Of a stretch of DNA of 64,000 bases, positions 25,382 to 38,396 are shown piece after piece. Made by a program: the position numbers and the translations under genes. The first letter of the stretch is position 1; each line of letters opens with the position of its first letter. The DNA comes from Panorpa germanica. Taxonomy: Eukaryota; Arthropoda; Insecta; Mecoptera; Panorpidae. The notes below the pieces were generated by a model that did no database searches, had not been told where the DNA came from, and saw only the letters and a list, made by a program, of their open reading frames with translations. The stretch lies in assembly GCA_963678705.1 (NCBI GenBank), contig OY783207.1:8618001-8682000 (forward strand). The letters run 5' to 3'.

Positions 25382-27880
25382 TATATAATAACCTGCAGTT
25401 CTATTCGACATTAACATACATAGTTCACGGGTATAAAAGACATGTAAGTCAAATAATAACGTATCATAATTGGCAGTGAAATCCTAATTTTAAAACACTT
25501 ACTATAAACGAATATTGTGCTCTGTACTGAAGAGTTTAATTGAACTTCTCATAAACCTTGAGATGCCTCGAGGCTATTGTTTTATAAGATTAAATAAAAC
25601 AAAACTTTAAAATATATGTATTAAACTAAGCTCTGTAATTCCAGTCATAATTATAGGTCTATGAGGTCTAGCATTGAACTTGGAAAAAGATTTTGTTTAA
25701 AAAAAAACCAATAAATTTATTGGAAATTAGTAATAAAAACCTGTTGTTGGGGGAATATTTTTTTTATGAGACAAATTATATAGTAATACAAAAATCATAA
25801 AATCCGTATGTTGTATGTGTAGAGGTCCAGAATAGCATTCGTTGTGTATATATATACACTAACACAATGATATATAGTATACAGTATACAATATGCGTCG
25901 TGCAGGGTCAACGATTTCAGCGTTATGTTCTTGTATATTCATTTGTACATTTAAAAAATATTTTGAACACAAAATTATACATGATAAATAATTTATCACT
26001 TCACTAATACGCCTCGTAGCTTTAACATGGATGATGACGATGTGTCGACAGTCCTTACTCCACAAACGCAGGCCCAGGCCCATGCCCATGCCCAGATGCA
26101 CAATAGTAAGAAGCTGAATAAATTTAAACCTGAATTGAAAACAAACAAAGTTTTGCTGACGACACCACGATCGAACAATTGGTCATAACGCAGAAGACTA
26201 AGTTAATATCTTAACTTAAGGTCATTCAGATCTATATTAAACAACATCTAATGTAGATCTGTTTCACGCCACATAGATATATAAAGAACTAGGCCAAATG
26301 AAACTACATAACAGTACTATATATTAAGAAGAATGGTCGTCATGAAAGAAATTCATGACTATATTGAAAATGTTTACAAAACTGTTTGGCATATAAGGAT
26401 CCTCAGCACTCGACGCGACTGGTTGCAAACCTTAAACCCGAATCTGCCCGAGTTAGCATAGAAATGAATTCTGTAATTACTAAATAGTCACCTTTGGAAA
26501 TAAGTTAAATTGTAGGTCTGTCTCTGTTCTTAGAAATCGTACCTTTTTGTCTTTAATGAATTTCTTGATTTGCTTTTAATGACACTCCATGTGTGTGTTC
26601 AGGGTGGAGCGAGATTCCTTGTCGCCGACAAAATGAATTTTTATTTTTATTTTTAATCCCAAATTATGTTCTATCGAATATCTCATTCTATCGCTGGACA
26701 GCTTTAAAAACTTTTCCTGATTCGGCGATTTGAGACACCGATTACACTTATTAAGACCTAGCTAGAAAATTGTGTTACAGTACAGTTTGCTAGCTTGCTA
26801 TAAGCTAATTCCCAGGTTCATTTTATTTTTAAAATACATATTTCGTATTTTGTATTTAAATACTAACATGAAATTTATTTTGTATTTTGTATTTTAAATA
26901 GGAAAATAACGAGGTATTTGCATTTTGTATTTAGAAAAGCATTTGTGCACATCTCTGGTTGGGAGATTGGGATCCTGGATTATGAGATTAAGTGTTTCAT
27001 GACCCCACAACTTTGTAAGTGATCTTTCTAATCAACCTTAGGATAATGAATACTGTGTACCTTGGTGATTTGACGTATTTGTTTTTATATGCAGACTTGC
27101 ATTTTATTTCTTGAACCTTGTCGTTACAAAAATAAGAAAGGCAACTCTAAAAAAGAACGGAAAGGCGGTTTGCAGTTGTGCAGTTGTGCCTGGTTGGTAG
27201 TTGGTGGTTTGTGGCGACTGGGGACTGGGGACTGGAGATGTAATGTTATGCATAAATCTCCATGTCTTGGTTTCTCTTTGGACTCACGGCTGCTAATCAA
27301 CGAGCTCCAATGTTGTTTAGTGTTTACATTTAAGGTTGTTTCAACTTGGAGGTCGCTGTTGGAGTGTTCGAATGTTCGACTAACTGACGTGTGGAAAGAA
27401 CAGAAGGCAGAAGGGCAGAAGCGCCGAAGAAGACAGGGAAGAAATCGAATGATTCGATTCGGTTTTATTTATACATTTAATACGAATGTTGTACTGAAAA
27501 TAACATTGCTTTGCGAACAATTATAGGGCGTTTTAAATATTAAATTTTGTTTTATACTCAAGCGGACCCAAACAAAATTATTCTCATCCTTTTTGTTCAA
27601 ATCAAAAACAAATTTTCTGTTTTCTCAAGAAGCAATAACAATGACTGAGAACTTCTTCAATTAAACTATAATGAAAATTGAATTAGGCTTTCACTGCTGC
27701 TTCTGGCAAAGCTTACGTAGTCTTAATTTTGATGCTAACGGCGTCTAGAACGAAGATAAACGCGCAGCACAAAGAATTGCCTTGTGCGCAGCATTAGAAT
27801 GTCAGCGTTGGTATACGAAGCATAAAAGGAATACATAATAGGAAAATAATTAATAATGTAAAGACTTCTTTAGTTGGTAC
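25382..27880. other. Non-coding stretch
   Basis: No supported gene. It includes short tandem GC-rich tracts at 26,071-26,094 (CCCAGG/CCCATG) and 27,216-27,235 (GGGGACT), and a family C mini-MITE at 26,756. An open frame of 145 codons at 27,089-27,526 spans the second tract but shows no domain. Confidence 0.45.
26756..26827. mobile_element. MITE family C (mini), copy
   Basis: CCTAGCTAGAAAATTGTG at the left and GGTTCATTTTATTTTT at the right flank the family motif TAGCTTGCTATAAGCTAATT. The right end is diverged. Confidence 0.5.
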
Positions 27881-28161
27881 AAAGCTCGTCTGTCGGTAAA
27901 ACAGTGACCGTTTAGTGAAAACGTGTACTTATGAACGCCATAGATATACCGACCAACACAGTTGATATTTGGAGTGGACAGAACCCACGCCTTTAGTCAG
28001 TTAGTTATTTAAGTGCATATTGTGAGGTTATAATAAAATTAGATAAAAACAAATTGACAATTTATAGTAAATAATAAACTTTAAATGTCGTTTCTTTAAA
28101 TTTAAAAAATGATTAAAGTTAAACAATGTAATTATTAAATATGTATGTAAATTACCATAAT
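27881..28161 (+). repeat. Dispersed 280-bp repeat, copy 1
   Basis: This matches 34,808-35,100 along its whole length, in the same orientation, with scattered differences. Both begin with AAGCTCGTC and contain GGTAAAACAGTGACCGTTTAGTG early. Both end at TGTAAATTACCA(A/T)AATAA. No coding potential or inverted ends were seen. A SINE-like or 3' LINE origin is possible but unproven. A family C mini-MITE starts directly at its 3' end. Confidence 0.75.
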
Positions 28162-28310
28162 AACCAGATAGAAAATGAATCATAGAATTAGCATGTAGCA
28201 AGCTAGAAATTGTTAAACTTGCATTGCAAAACAGTTTCTACATAAGAAGTAGGAACTGAACCTTAGAATTAGCTTGTGGTAAATTATAAAATACGGAACT
28301 CAAATTTCTA
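28162..28310. mobile_element. MITE family C (mini), double unit
   Basis: The first unit (28,162-28,240) runs from ACCAGATAGAAAATGAA through GCATGTAGCAAGCTAGAAAT to AACAGTTTCTAC. A partial second unit follows from 28,241 with GAACCTTAGAATTAGCTTGTG. The doubling resembles the copy near 21.5 kb. Confidence 0.5.
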
Positions 28311-29564
28311 GCTTTTCTTTACCAATACAATTTAATCCATTTAATTATAAATGTGACAATCAAAATGGAAACAAAAAAATTATTACAAATTATACTAATT
28401 ATAATTAATACAATAGAATACATATATATTAATATACATATACATACGAGTGTGTATATAATATATTTTAATATGTATGTTCAACTCAGAACGTATACAT
28501 TGTAAGGCAACATGGCATATTAGTGCAAGCTAAAATAAAGATTTTGATTGATTGATATTTTGTATTTAATGATTAAACACCTCAACGCATATTGAAAAAA
28601 AAACTGTTATTGTCTTTTACTGTATGTTACTATGTATGAGAGGTATTACATTATACAATGTACTTGTGTTAGTGGGAATATTACCTCGTTGTCGACCGTT
28701 GAGTATCATTGATTAACAATTTGTTGTTCAAAGCAAAGGCTATTAATGTAAGGTCTAGTCTAGTAGTTCTCAATAAAATTATTCATCGCAAATAGAGGGA
28801 AGACATAAGAACAAATGAGTTACGAATATTTTTTATATAGATATAACCTAAATAGATTCATAATATCTTTTTAAACACCCTGCTATTATACATACTCTCA
28901 AAATTTACAACTATTTCAAAAGCAATTCTATTGTAGAACTCAGGAACTCTGTATAAAGTCAAGAGAAGAAAGAATTTAAGTGTAAGGTGTATTATGAGAC
29001 AAAGCAGGATCGTTTCATCCCTTTCGCACAAGTCATGCCTATGGCTATGTTGTCAGATATCTAAATATACCCGTACGTACACCTTCATTTTCAAGTTCTT
29101 TATCAATGCGTGAAGGTTTGATGGATTCCATCACTTTATTGATATCTGCACGGATGGTCCAGACGCGGCTGCGGCTGCGGTTGCAGCTACGGCTTCAGCT
29201 CATCGATGGGCGAAGCAGAGCTGTAACTTTGTGCGCGGTGATTAAATTGAGTTGCTTCTCATTGTTATTTTATTGCGTATTTTGAAACTTAATTGAAATA
29301 TATGTATATTGTTTTTTGAATGATTGATCAAATCAAAATCAAGAAATTCACAAACATAAGGTATTTAAAAATGTGACGCAATATTCGTGACGTATTAACT
29401 AATAAAAACGTAATTTCTTATTAGAGATCGTGATAGTCAAAGTCAGTTATGTATAGTTGTAATCGTTAAATGAATTGATTTTGAAATTAATTATCAAATG
29501 ATAATTTTAATCACTGCCTTTAAACACAAAATATATTATTTAAGAGGTGAATAAGGTTTCAACT

Positions 29565-29665
29565 TTTTTTAATTTCTCTTATTTGTTTATATTAATGTAC
29601 ACCATATTAAGGTTATTGTGTAAAAATTTGAAATCGATAGAAGTAAAACTGTCGGAGATCTGTTC
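29565..29665 (-). repeat. Dispersed repeat, copy 2
   Basis: The reverse complement of this stretch resembles 2818-2920, including CTCCGACAGTTTTACT. The right neighbour differs between the two copies. Confidence 0.5.
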
Positions 29666-29779
29666 TTCTTACTTTGAAACTTTTAAATGCGTTTTTCAGA
29701 GACGGTGCCTTCTCTAGCTCAAATATACTGGACCGATTCTTTTGAAATTTTGCACACTCTTTCTTTACATAAATGCCGA

Positions 29780-29899
29780 GGTAACGCTGTCGAGTTTCCT
29801 TTTATTTTTTAAGTTTAACGTATTTTAAAATAACAAAGTTTCTAATTTTTTTCATGAAAATTAAGTGCGTAAAAATGAAACAAACTCGACAGCGTTACC
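29780..29899. repeat. Perfect 18-bp inverted repeat, 84-nt spacer
   Basis: GGTAACGCTGTCGAGTTT at 29,780-29,797 is exactly complementary to 29,882-29,899. The 120-bp unit resembles a tiny MITE. Bases just outside (GA left, TG right) show no target duplication. Perfect arms in otherwise diverged DNA suggest recent origin or selection on pairing. Confidence 0.75.
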
Positions 29900-30649
29900 T
29901 GCAGAAACTTATCAACTAATGAAATCATTTTGGTTTCTTGATTTCAGAAAATCCAGTGATGGGTTATGAATGGCACCGCAATGTTACTTTTTTTTGTGTG
30001 GTCTGCGGAGATTCGCTGTCTATGCCTCATTTCTTGATATTTATTTACGAAAACTTCACAAAGTATTCTTCAAATGTCATTTTATCATGTAGTAATTATA
30101 TAAATAATTATATATTAACTGTGTCGTCAAAAAACATTATCGAAAATATGCTTTAATAATATTTTTTACGTTACATTTTATCATTTATCGAAGTTTAACA
30201 TAAATGTGTTACATTGTCATTAAATAAATGCAAAAGCTCTTTTACTAATATATTGATATAATACATAACATTTTAAATTCTAGCATTAATAGTTTTATTA
30301 ACGTCAAAGTGACCTTTCTATGTAATCTTACATTATGTTAATATTAAAAATGTTATATAACAGATAAACTTTTTAAAATTTATAATTATTGATCCCATAT
30401 TTTCGTTTGTTTCACCGAAAATTCAATTCCATCTAGCAGACCAACTAAAACATTGCACCCTAAGGCTTAGTTGCTAATATAGGTCTAACATACTGGTATT
30501 CATTTTCAAAATTTTACATGTAGACATATCTTGTACCAATTACAGAGTACTGGATATTTATCTGATGGTTTACGAGTACATAGGGGTTGTCCAGAACCTT
30601 GTTATTTAGCAAGTAAGTGCGGCTATTATTATTACATCAATGCCCCATA

Positions 30650-30780
30650 AGTCTTCCACGTCAGCTTCCTCGTACAGTCATAATATCGCGAACCGCGCGC
30701 GCCGTGCCGTGCCGTGGTGCGCTGTTCTGTACTGCGATGCATTGATTTAGAGCATTACCCGACCGTCCGTTGTTATATGA
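30650..30780. other. CpG-rich island
   Basis: This short block contains GCGAACCGCGCGCGCCGTGC and a GTGCC tandem run, in sharp contrast to the AT-rich DNA around it. It could be a promoter or enhancer of a transcript within the presumed intron. No open frame of note crosses it. Confidence 0.35.
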
Positions 30781-32109
30781 AGCTATTTCCACTACAAAAT
30801 CTAATCCTGTAGCGATTTGCAACTACATACTTCTATACCACTAGTGAAATCGTCAAAATAGTTAATAAAATAGCAGTAAAAATAAAGAATTTGACTTCAT
30901 TTAAATTTCCTGATACTCTAGACCGCTCCAGGTAATCATTTACCTGTTGAGTGAGTGGAAGCGAGAAAAAGGATTGATCTTGTACGTTAGTTAGAGTGGT
31001 ACAGATGCATCGTCGTGGCTGTAGTACTGTAGTACTCGACACAATCAGAATACGCTTCATATGGAGAAGTAGAATAGTGAGTTAGTCCTATTGTAAATCT
31101 GGCAACAGTGAAGCAGACGACATGAAATATGGCAATGGACACGAGCCCGGCACTCCACGCACCCCGCTTTTGTATTCCATCACTCCATCTCCCTCCAACT
31201 TCTTAGACACGCTACCTGTATATCTGTTGTGCTTTAGAAATAAGCATGGGACTAGAACCAGATTCTTCAGGTTGTTTGTAAATGAATAAACCTTTCCTTT
31301 TCACTCCAATAAGTATACCTCTCCATGTGCAGATTGGATTATCTATTTTGGCACAGCATCATGATAAATTTTTGCATCTCTTTCTTTATTATTCATTTCT
31401 GTATAGTTTCTCTCATTTTCACAAATCGTTTCTAAACGAATACAGAGTAACAGTGGCAGGCTTCTCGCCTGGATTCTGACACCCTATTACTACTTACTCT
31501 CATTCGATTTTAATACCTCAGAAATGTACAGCGTTGCTGATTTGTAATACTCCACAGGTATATTATATATTTTCAACAGCAAAGCATATCTCTTATAGCT
31601 TTTATAAATACTAAGATAGAGATAATATGCAAATTTGGCACCACACTTTATAGTTGAAATCGTTTCTCCATAAATTGTACTTTCGTATTACCTGTTGACA
31701 ATATTATTCCCCTTCCAACACAGAAAGTTATCTGCAATTTTATGGATGGTAATCAACTTTCACAATATGTGCAAAAATATATCGGGAAATGCTCCCATAC
31801 TCTTAAACCCCAATTAGTGGTAACCATGGACCAGGGAAGAGTGGGGAAGGAACATGACATTCCTGGGGATAATAGGCAATAGACACTGGCCAAAACGTAA
31901 GGAGTACAAAAGAAGGACAATTACTATCCTTTCTGCCATCACGAAGAGGCACAGGTAACGTTTGAGTAGACTTAACTTACAAATAAATACAATTCAATAA
32001 GATTGAAGGACAACTTTATATTGATATTCTACTACCTATTATTTTTTAATTTTATAAAGGCAAAGGGGTGGTCCGCCCAAGGCCAAGGACCAGCTAAGGC
32101 CCCAAAAAC

Positions 32110-32325
32110 TAAGTTTAATTATGACGAAATACAATTAATTTCGGTTGTTAGCTAAAAAGAAAATAATTACAGATAGGTTGGAAGGCATTTATGACTAAAT
32201 ACAATGTATTTCGCGTGGGATGTAAAAGAAGGTAATCGTATAGGCTGGAAGGAAATTTTAACTAGATACAATTTATAATTCCAAATAAGCTGGAAAGCAC
32301 AACAATTACAATTAATGAGCACAAC
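32110..32325. repeat. Degenerate tandem array, TACAATTAATTT-type
   Basis: Related blocks, each with (G)CTGGAAGGCA followed by an AACTAAATACAAT-like segment, repeat with irregular spacing of about 45-67 bp. The array resumes after the hAT MITE at 32,501-32,530. Similar blocks recur in the Pgant2 intron at about 62,535-62,665. Confidence 0.5.
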
Positions 32326-32500
32326 CAGTGCCAGATTTAAGGGAGGGCAGGCGGGGCTACTGCTCCGGGGCCTCCACAATAGAGATAAAATCAATAAATT
32401 TTGGGAAGACTTTGGAAATTGTTCCTTTTATTCGGAAAATAATTAGGGGTTTCGGCTCCTTCGTTGCCCCAGGGCCTCCACACCTCTAAATCCGGCTCTG
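32326..32500. mobile_element. hAT-type MITE with 8-bp target duplication
   Basis: The 175-bp element begins CAGTGCCAGATTTAAGGG and ends CCTCTAAATCCGGCTCTG, imperfect inverted repeats typical of insect hAT elements (CAG...GCCGGATTTA). AGCACAAC is duplicated exactly at 32,318-32,325 and 32,501-32,508, the 8-bp target duplication expected of hAT. It is inserted inside the tandem array. No transposase is present. Confidence 0.85.
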
Positions 32501-32530
32501 AGCACAACAGCTACAATTAATTTTGAGTTG

Positions 32531-33642
32531 GAGCCCCCTTTCATCTTGATACAACACTGCTGACAATGATAGCTAATTTGCAATAATTAATTTATAAAGA
32601 CGCTTGATGATGTTTTAGTACAAATTCAAATATGCGACGCATGTATTGAAAATCCAAAGACTTTATTTAGTTTTTGTGTTTATATAGGGACTTTATATTA
32701 GAGATGTTATTTATCTTTGTTCTTTTGTTCATAATATCAGAACTTTATGTATTGCATAAGTCAGCTGTAAGTTTACAGTTTTGTTGTATAAACGGGGGTT
32801 CATAGACTTTATCAATATGTGGTACAGTTTTATGGAAATTAAGACAAGGCTCAACCCCCATTACCACGCCACTGGGTGGTTAATCCCTCTCGGTCCTAAT
32901 CTAATGTAATGGAATATTCTCTCTCCTATACCCGTCTAATGCCTTTAAATGCTGGAGCCCTACACATGCATCAGTGGATCAACGATTCATGAATGTGCTG
33001 GAGTTGCGCTGGACTTTGGACGGCCGAGCTCGAACTGGAGGTAAAGCTGAGGTGAATCTGAATCTAAGGTATTCATCAGTTGATGTTAGGCTTTTACTTT
33101 AACTCACAGTTAATTAAATCTGATGGAATGTGGCGAGTTCAATATATTATACGTATAATAATATACAAAAGCAAGAAAGCCTATATAAGAAGAGTCAGCA
33201 GTTTAATCAACCAAAGAAATCCTAACGGGCAAGGAGAGGTGAACAAGTTGAGCCAGAACTCATTTATCTCGGTCATACTATATGTTTGTGGACATAAAGT
33301 CTGTCAGGCGGTTGTGTGGATTATTAATAGCATTATCGTATTCTAAAAGGGGATGTGCAATTTCCCATACAATGTATGTCTGCCATTAGATTTTAACTGT
33401 TCTTCATTTTTTTAAATTAAATATAGTATTTTAACATTTTGTTGAAAAATATTTTTGTTTGAATTTTTTAATAAATCAAAAAATTGATTATATTTAAATA
33501 TAATTGGTACTAATATATATATATTGATATTATATTTAAAATTTTGTAGAATTATGATAGGGTGGTCAGTAATCTCTGGTCTCCATCTTTGATAGTAGTA
33601 GTAAATTAATGCGTGAGCGGCATTTCAATTTATGTTGTCCCT
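32531..33642. other. Non-coding stretch
   Basis: AT-rich DNA without recognisable genes or repeats, apart from short A/T runs near 33,500. Confidence 0.4.
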
Positions 33643-34130
33643 TTAATTTTTAATTTTATTGGTGTAAGCTGGAGTTTTACAATGATTACTTTTGATTCTG
33701 ATTATAGCTGATATAATTTTGCGGAACTCATTTCTAAACCATCTCTTCTTACTTAAATTTGGATGTAACATATAATAATCTCTTCCTTTTAACTGACTTT
33801 TGTTAATGAAATCTGTGTTTCTCAAATTGAAGTTTAATTTTTTGATTATATTAAAAATTTAATATGAAGGTAATTTCACTTTCATCTCAATTTCTAAATT
33901 TATTGATTCCTTTGCCAATTTATCTGCAATTTCGTTTCCTATTATTCCACAATGTCCTGGTATGCACATAAATTTTATGGTATTATTCTTATTTATTATA
34001 TTGAAATACATCTCCTTAATTTTGCATGTCAAAATATCATTATTTGATTTGTTATCATTAGAATTTAATTTTTTTAAATCCTCTATGTTAAATGTTGCTC
34101 CATTTCTCATTGAAGTCTTTTTAATTATTT
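33643..34130 (-). mobile_element. LINE fragment (end of RNase H domain and linker)
   Basis: On the minus strand a frame at 33,859-34,110 ends the RNase H domain of a LINE ORF2. It reads IKFMCIPGHCGIIGNEIADK, whose pattern (PGHxGxxGNExADxLAK) is diagnostic of RNase H-bearing non-LTR elements. After a stop codon the same protein continues (33,643-33,825) with [13 protein letters not shown] and a basic linker. The fragment is cut before the zinc knuckle. The linker matches the copy at 63,071-63,496 almost word for word, so both belong to one family. Confidence 0.85.
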
Positions 34131-34807
34131 ATTTATAAAAACTAAATGAATAGATTACGCTATGCGATAAACTGCCACACGATGAATTGTTATGCGATAA
34201 ACTAACCGAGCACTAATTCTTACATCGATTATTGAAAGCGGCTATCAATTGAAATAATACACGAGTGACGAGTGCAACGAATCTATAAACATGTACAAAA
34301 TATTAATCACTAATTATTATTTATACTTATTCCTTTCCACGTTACCGTAATTAATGTAAAAAAAAAGAAAAATACGTTTAGATGCGATATTATGGAATGT
34401 AAGCACTATAATAATTTTATTTTCTGCATTATATTATTTTATTCTTATATTCACAATAGTATATTCACAAAGGTTACATGAGATATACATAGGTGTATTA
34501 TAGTCAAAATCTGAATTATTTTATTATGCGAAATAGTTCTAATGTGACGGCAAAGTTTAGAAGGCACCTAAACACTGATATCAAATTAATATACAATTAA
34601 ATTTTATAGAGTTTTCTATTTAAGGAGGTACAAGAGCTTTACGTAAATGATGAAAATATAGTGAAAATTAGAGGATGGATTAAAATAATTAAAATATATG
34701 CTGTCTCAAAATTTGAATGATCTAGGTTTCTAGTTTTTTCATTTTAAACGATTAAAAGTAGTAAATTTCTATATACATGTACAGAAATTATATTTCTTTA
34801 GTTAATG
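34131..34807. other. Non-coding stretch
   Basis: AT-rich; nothing recognised. Confidence 0.4.
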
Positions 34808-35100
34808 AAAAGCTCGTCGGTAAAACAGTGACCGTTTAGTGTAAACATATACTCATGAACGACATAGATGTCGCTGTAGTAATAACAGCTAACACATTTG
34901 ATATTTGGAGTCGACAAAACTTACGTTTTTAGTTATTTAGTTAAGTGAATGCATATTGTGAGGTTATAATAAAATTAGATAGAAAGGAATTAACAATTTA
35001 TGGTAAATAATAAACTATAAATGACGTTTCTTTAAATTTCAGGTATGATTTAAGTTAAATAATGTAATTATTAAAATATGTATGTAAATTACCAAAATAA
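34808..35100 (+). repeat. Dispersed 280-bp repeat, copy 2
   Basis: Same family and orientation as 27,881-28,161. The shared block ends at the same place (TTACCAAAATAA), but here no mini-MITE follows, which helps define the 3' boundary of the repeat. Confidence 0.75.
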
Positions 35101-38100
35101 ACTTTAAATTTCATGAGCAACACATAAGTTTATTTAAAATTTACAATTCCTAATAAATCTGGAGACATTGTCTTATATATATCACAATTATCAGCTCAAT
35201 TTCCCTATACATCACAACTTTTAACTATGAAAAAATGGTAACACGATTTTTAATATCAGGTGTCTATATAAAATTATTTTATGAAACTATTAGAAATTAT
35301 CAGCAACGTTGACATAAATGACAGATCAAGAGGAATACTCCAAGAAATGAATAAAGTTAATCAACGTTCTACACTATCATACGTTTCTTTTGGTAGTGTA
35401 GCCAAATTTATTATTACTTTTTTAAATTATTGAATTTGACTTGAATTAATATGAATTTGATATTATTTATCTGTAATTCTTTATTTATTTATTATATGCA
35501 TCAAAAAAATCATTTTAACAGACAAAAAGTCATTTGATTAGGAATTGAGAAAATCTTTTTTCTATATTGCGATACGAAAATATTGTTTTTTTACATAAAA
35601 TATTAGTTGGTTTTTATGTAAAAATTTATATAGTTTTTGAGTGTCATAATATATACGTTTTATATTTAACAGGATATTCTTCTAATTAGCTCTGGCTTTC
35701 ATTTTACATGACGATGCCGACTTTACCAGTAGTATGTCTTGGAAAATAGTTTATGGTAATGGAACCTGGTGTTATAAAACTTATCGCTACAAATCAAATT
35801 ATGGCCCAGTACTAATTTAAACAATTGTGCATGCCACATACTTCAGTCATGGTTCAGGGTTACGTATTATACCGAGGTATATTTGCTTGCTGTGAGATTT
35901 GTTTCCAATTTGCAATTCTACCGTAGTGCAGTATGCAGAATGTGCAGTGTCAGATTAAGTATGAAAAGGCCCGAACCTGATCCGTTTGTGTTTATCACTC
36001 CTGTATCAATTTTGTTTTATTTGCCTTGACTTTCGATAAAAAAGAACTAACCTGAAGTTTGAAAAGGAATAAACCGTTTGCTAGGAAAAATGCATTGTAA
36101 ATTATCTTGCTTTAATTTAATTTAATATTTTGTATTTAATTTAAATTGTTTAGCATATGGCAATACGCGTAATCATTCACAGTACCATTTTTAATTTAAT
36201 TTATTTTTTAAGTTTTCTTAATTTTTTTAGAACCTTACAAGGTCCAATGTTTTTAATTAATAATATTAAATTAAGAAAAACTATATTATATTATAATCTC
36301 CAAAATATGACAATCTGTCAAAATGCAGTAGGATTTACTTTTAAAACAAGCTCGATGTCAGTTTTTGAAAAATATAGAAGAGAAAACAATTTCTATTATT
36401 AATTGTTATTATTTCACATACCATTTTGTCGAACTGTCAAAATTTATGTTAGTAACGATGCATATGCACCAACTAAATTAACTAAACTTAAATTAAAAGA
36501 CAAATGTGAAAAGGAATGCTTAAACGAAAATCTGAAATCTAGATTACAATATTAAATAAAAACAGTAAATTAGATGTCAAAACAGTGAGTAGGAATGAGG
36601 CTTAAGAATACGAATATAATAGATTGTAAAAACACATAAATAAAGTAAATTACTAGGGGATGATAATGAGTAAACCCTAAGTAAGACTTGAGATGAAATT
36701 GTCCTCAGACGATCTGCCCATTAAATACAATTATGTATGCCTAAAATTTCATAAAGTTTGCATTGCATAACATTACATAACAAAAGTTATCTTATTATTT
36801 AGAAATTTACATTTCTAATGTTAATAAAGCTCTTTATGCAAGATTATTTGCAAAACACAAAACATGGATATTACCTTACATTCTTGTAATATTTTACTTA
36901 GGGAAAATTATTATATTATTATATTACGAAATTATTATTACTATTGAAATTTTTTTTTATTCTTTTTAAAAGACATTTTAAGATATTATAATTCTTAAAA
37001 AGGTGTTCTTAAGAATTTATATGAATATTAAGATTATTATTTAGGTAAAATTATTTACGTAACGAGTAACTTTTATTATCTTAGATATAACTTTAATACA
37101 CATAACTGAGTTTACCTGGATGTCAGAAATCAGTAGTATATTTTATTAATGAATTTATTAAATGACAATGTAAAAGAATTATGTTAAACATAAGTAAATA
37201 AAAAATGTAACGTTAGTTAAAAATATTACGTTAAATAATACAGAAGTTTACGTATTGTTATTGCTAAGAAGATACGTATTAAGTTAACAATTAAAATATA
37301 AAAAAAACAATTATAAAAAAAAAAATGTTTTCTGAGTTAAGAATCAATGACCTTTTGTTGGGCCCTAAACTGTAGCGTATTTAGTTTATTTTTACAATCC
37401 ATCCCTGAGTATACGATGCGTATTGGGATTGGGAATAGCGAGACTAGGCTCCTTCTTACTCGTTAAGATTATGAGTGCCTCTGTACATGTTTCTACATTT
37501 CTTATACGTCTACATATAGAATATAATATTTAAAAAGGTTGTTGAAGAAGTAATGTAAAGAAGCAAGCAGTACAATGAAATGTTGAAGCATCAATGGCAC
37601 AAAAAACATTCGGCCATTAACATATCGACATAAGAAATAGACTTTAAACATGGTAAAATGGGGCTCGAATTGCCATTATTCGCCTTAGTGTTCGAACCGA
37701 AGACGGCGGTTTTGAACGCCGCGTATGAATGATGCTGCAGTATAGATATGGAAAGGTATGGATGTAACAGGTTTTCTATTACTGTAGCTACAGTAATTAA
37801 AATATTATTTTTTATTAAATTAGATAAAATGCAAAAATTACTTTTTATTAGATAAATATATAAAGGACTTTTGTACTTTCCATTGAACCAGTAAATAAGA
37901 CCTTTATACATTGCTTACAACAGTCTGTATTTTTTGTTAAGAAATAGGTACTTATTTGGAAACGTTTTAGATTAGCTAACCACAAAATGTGGGTATTATT
38001 TCAATATATACTGATAAATATTTTAATTAAATGAAACCTAGAACTACTTATATATTTTCTACTGTAACACGAAGAAAAAGTCAACTAACGTATAATGTAA

Positions 38101-38175
38101 AAACTTGTACTTAATTTAATATAGTAAATTATATAATCCTGCATAAATAGCTTTACCGTCAGGAAACGTAAATTT

Positions 38176-38396
38176 CACAGTAAACAATTTGGTGAAATGT
38201 CTTTGGTTTTGTAACGTTTCTATTACTACTGCACTTTAATTATTGTTCGCAACAACTTTATGTTCATGGTGGAATGGTTTCGCCATTTGTAGCCGATAAA
38301 ATAGGCATTTCATATGAACGACTTTGAGAAACTGAACTATATATAAATGAAAACATTCATGACAAAAGAATCATACGCATCTTTACGCATACTGGG
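38176..38396. mobile_element. MITE family A, copy 2 (degraded)
   Basis: It begins CACAGTAAACAATTTGGTGA and ends ACTGGG, following copy 1 over most of its length. There are many substitutions and a deletion of about 30 bp before the right end. It is clearly older than copies 1 and 4. Confidence 0.75.

Larger units (their letters stand above)
28311..32109. other. Non-coding stretch with inverted repeat and GC island
   Basis: No gene seen. It contains AT-rich microsatellite-like DNA (28,420-28,470), a GGCTGC tandem run (29,165-29,200), copy 2 of the 2818-type repeat (29,565-29,665, inverted), an 18-bp inverted repeat (29,780-29,899), and a CpG-rich island at about 30,650-30,780 with a GTGCC tandem run. 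Confidence 0.45.

Noticed and set aside
27089-27526. 145-codon open frame
   Set aside because: Longest frame in the left non-coding part, but it crosses a GGGGACT tandem run, has no domain, no nearby splice or Kozak support, and its composition follows the local DNA.
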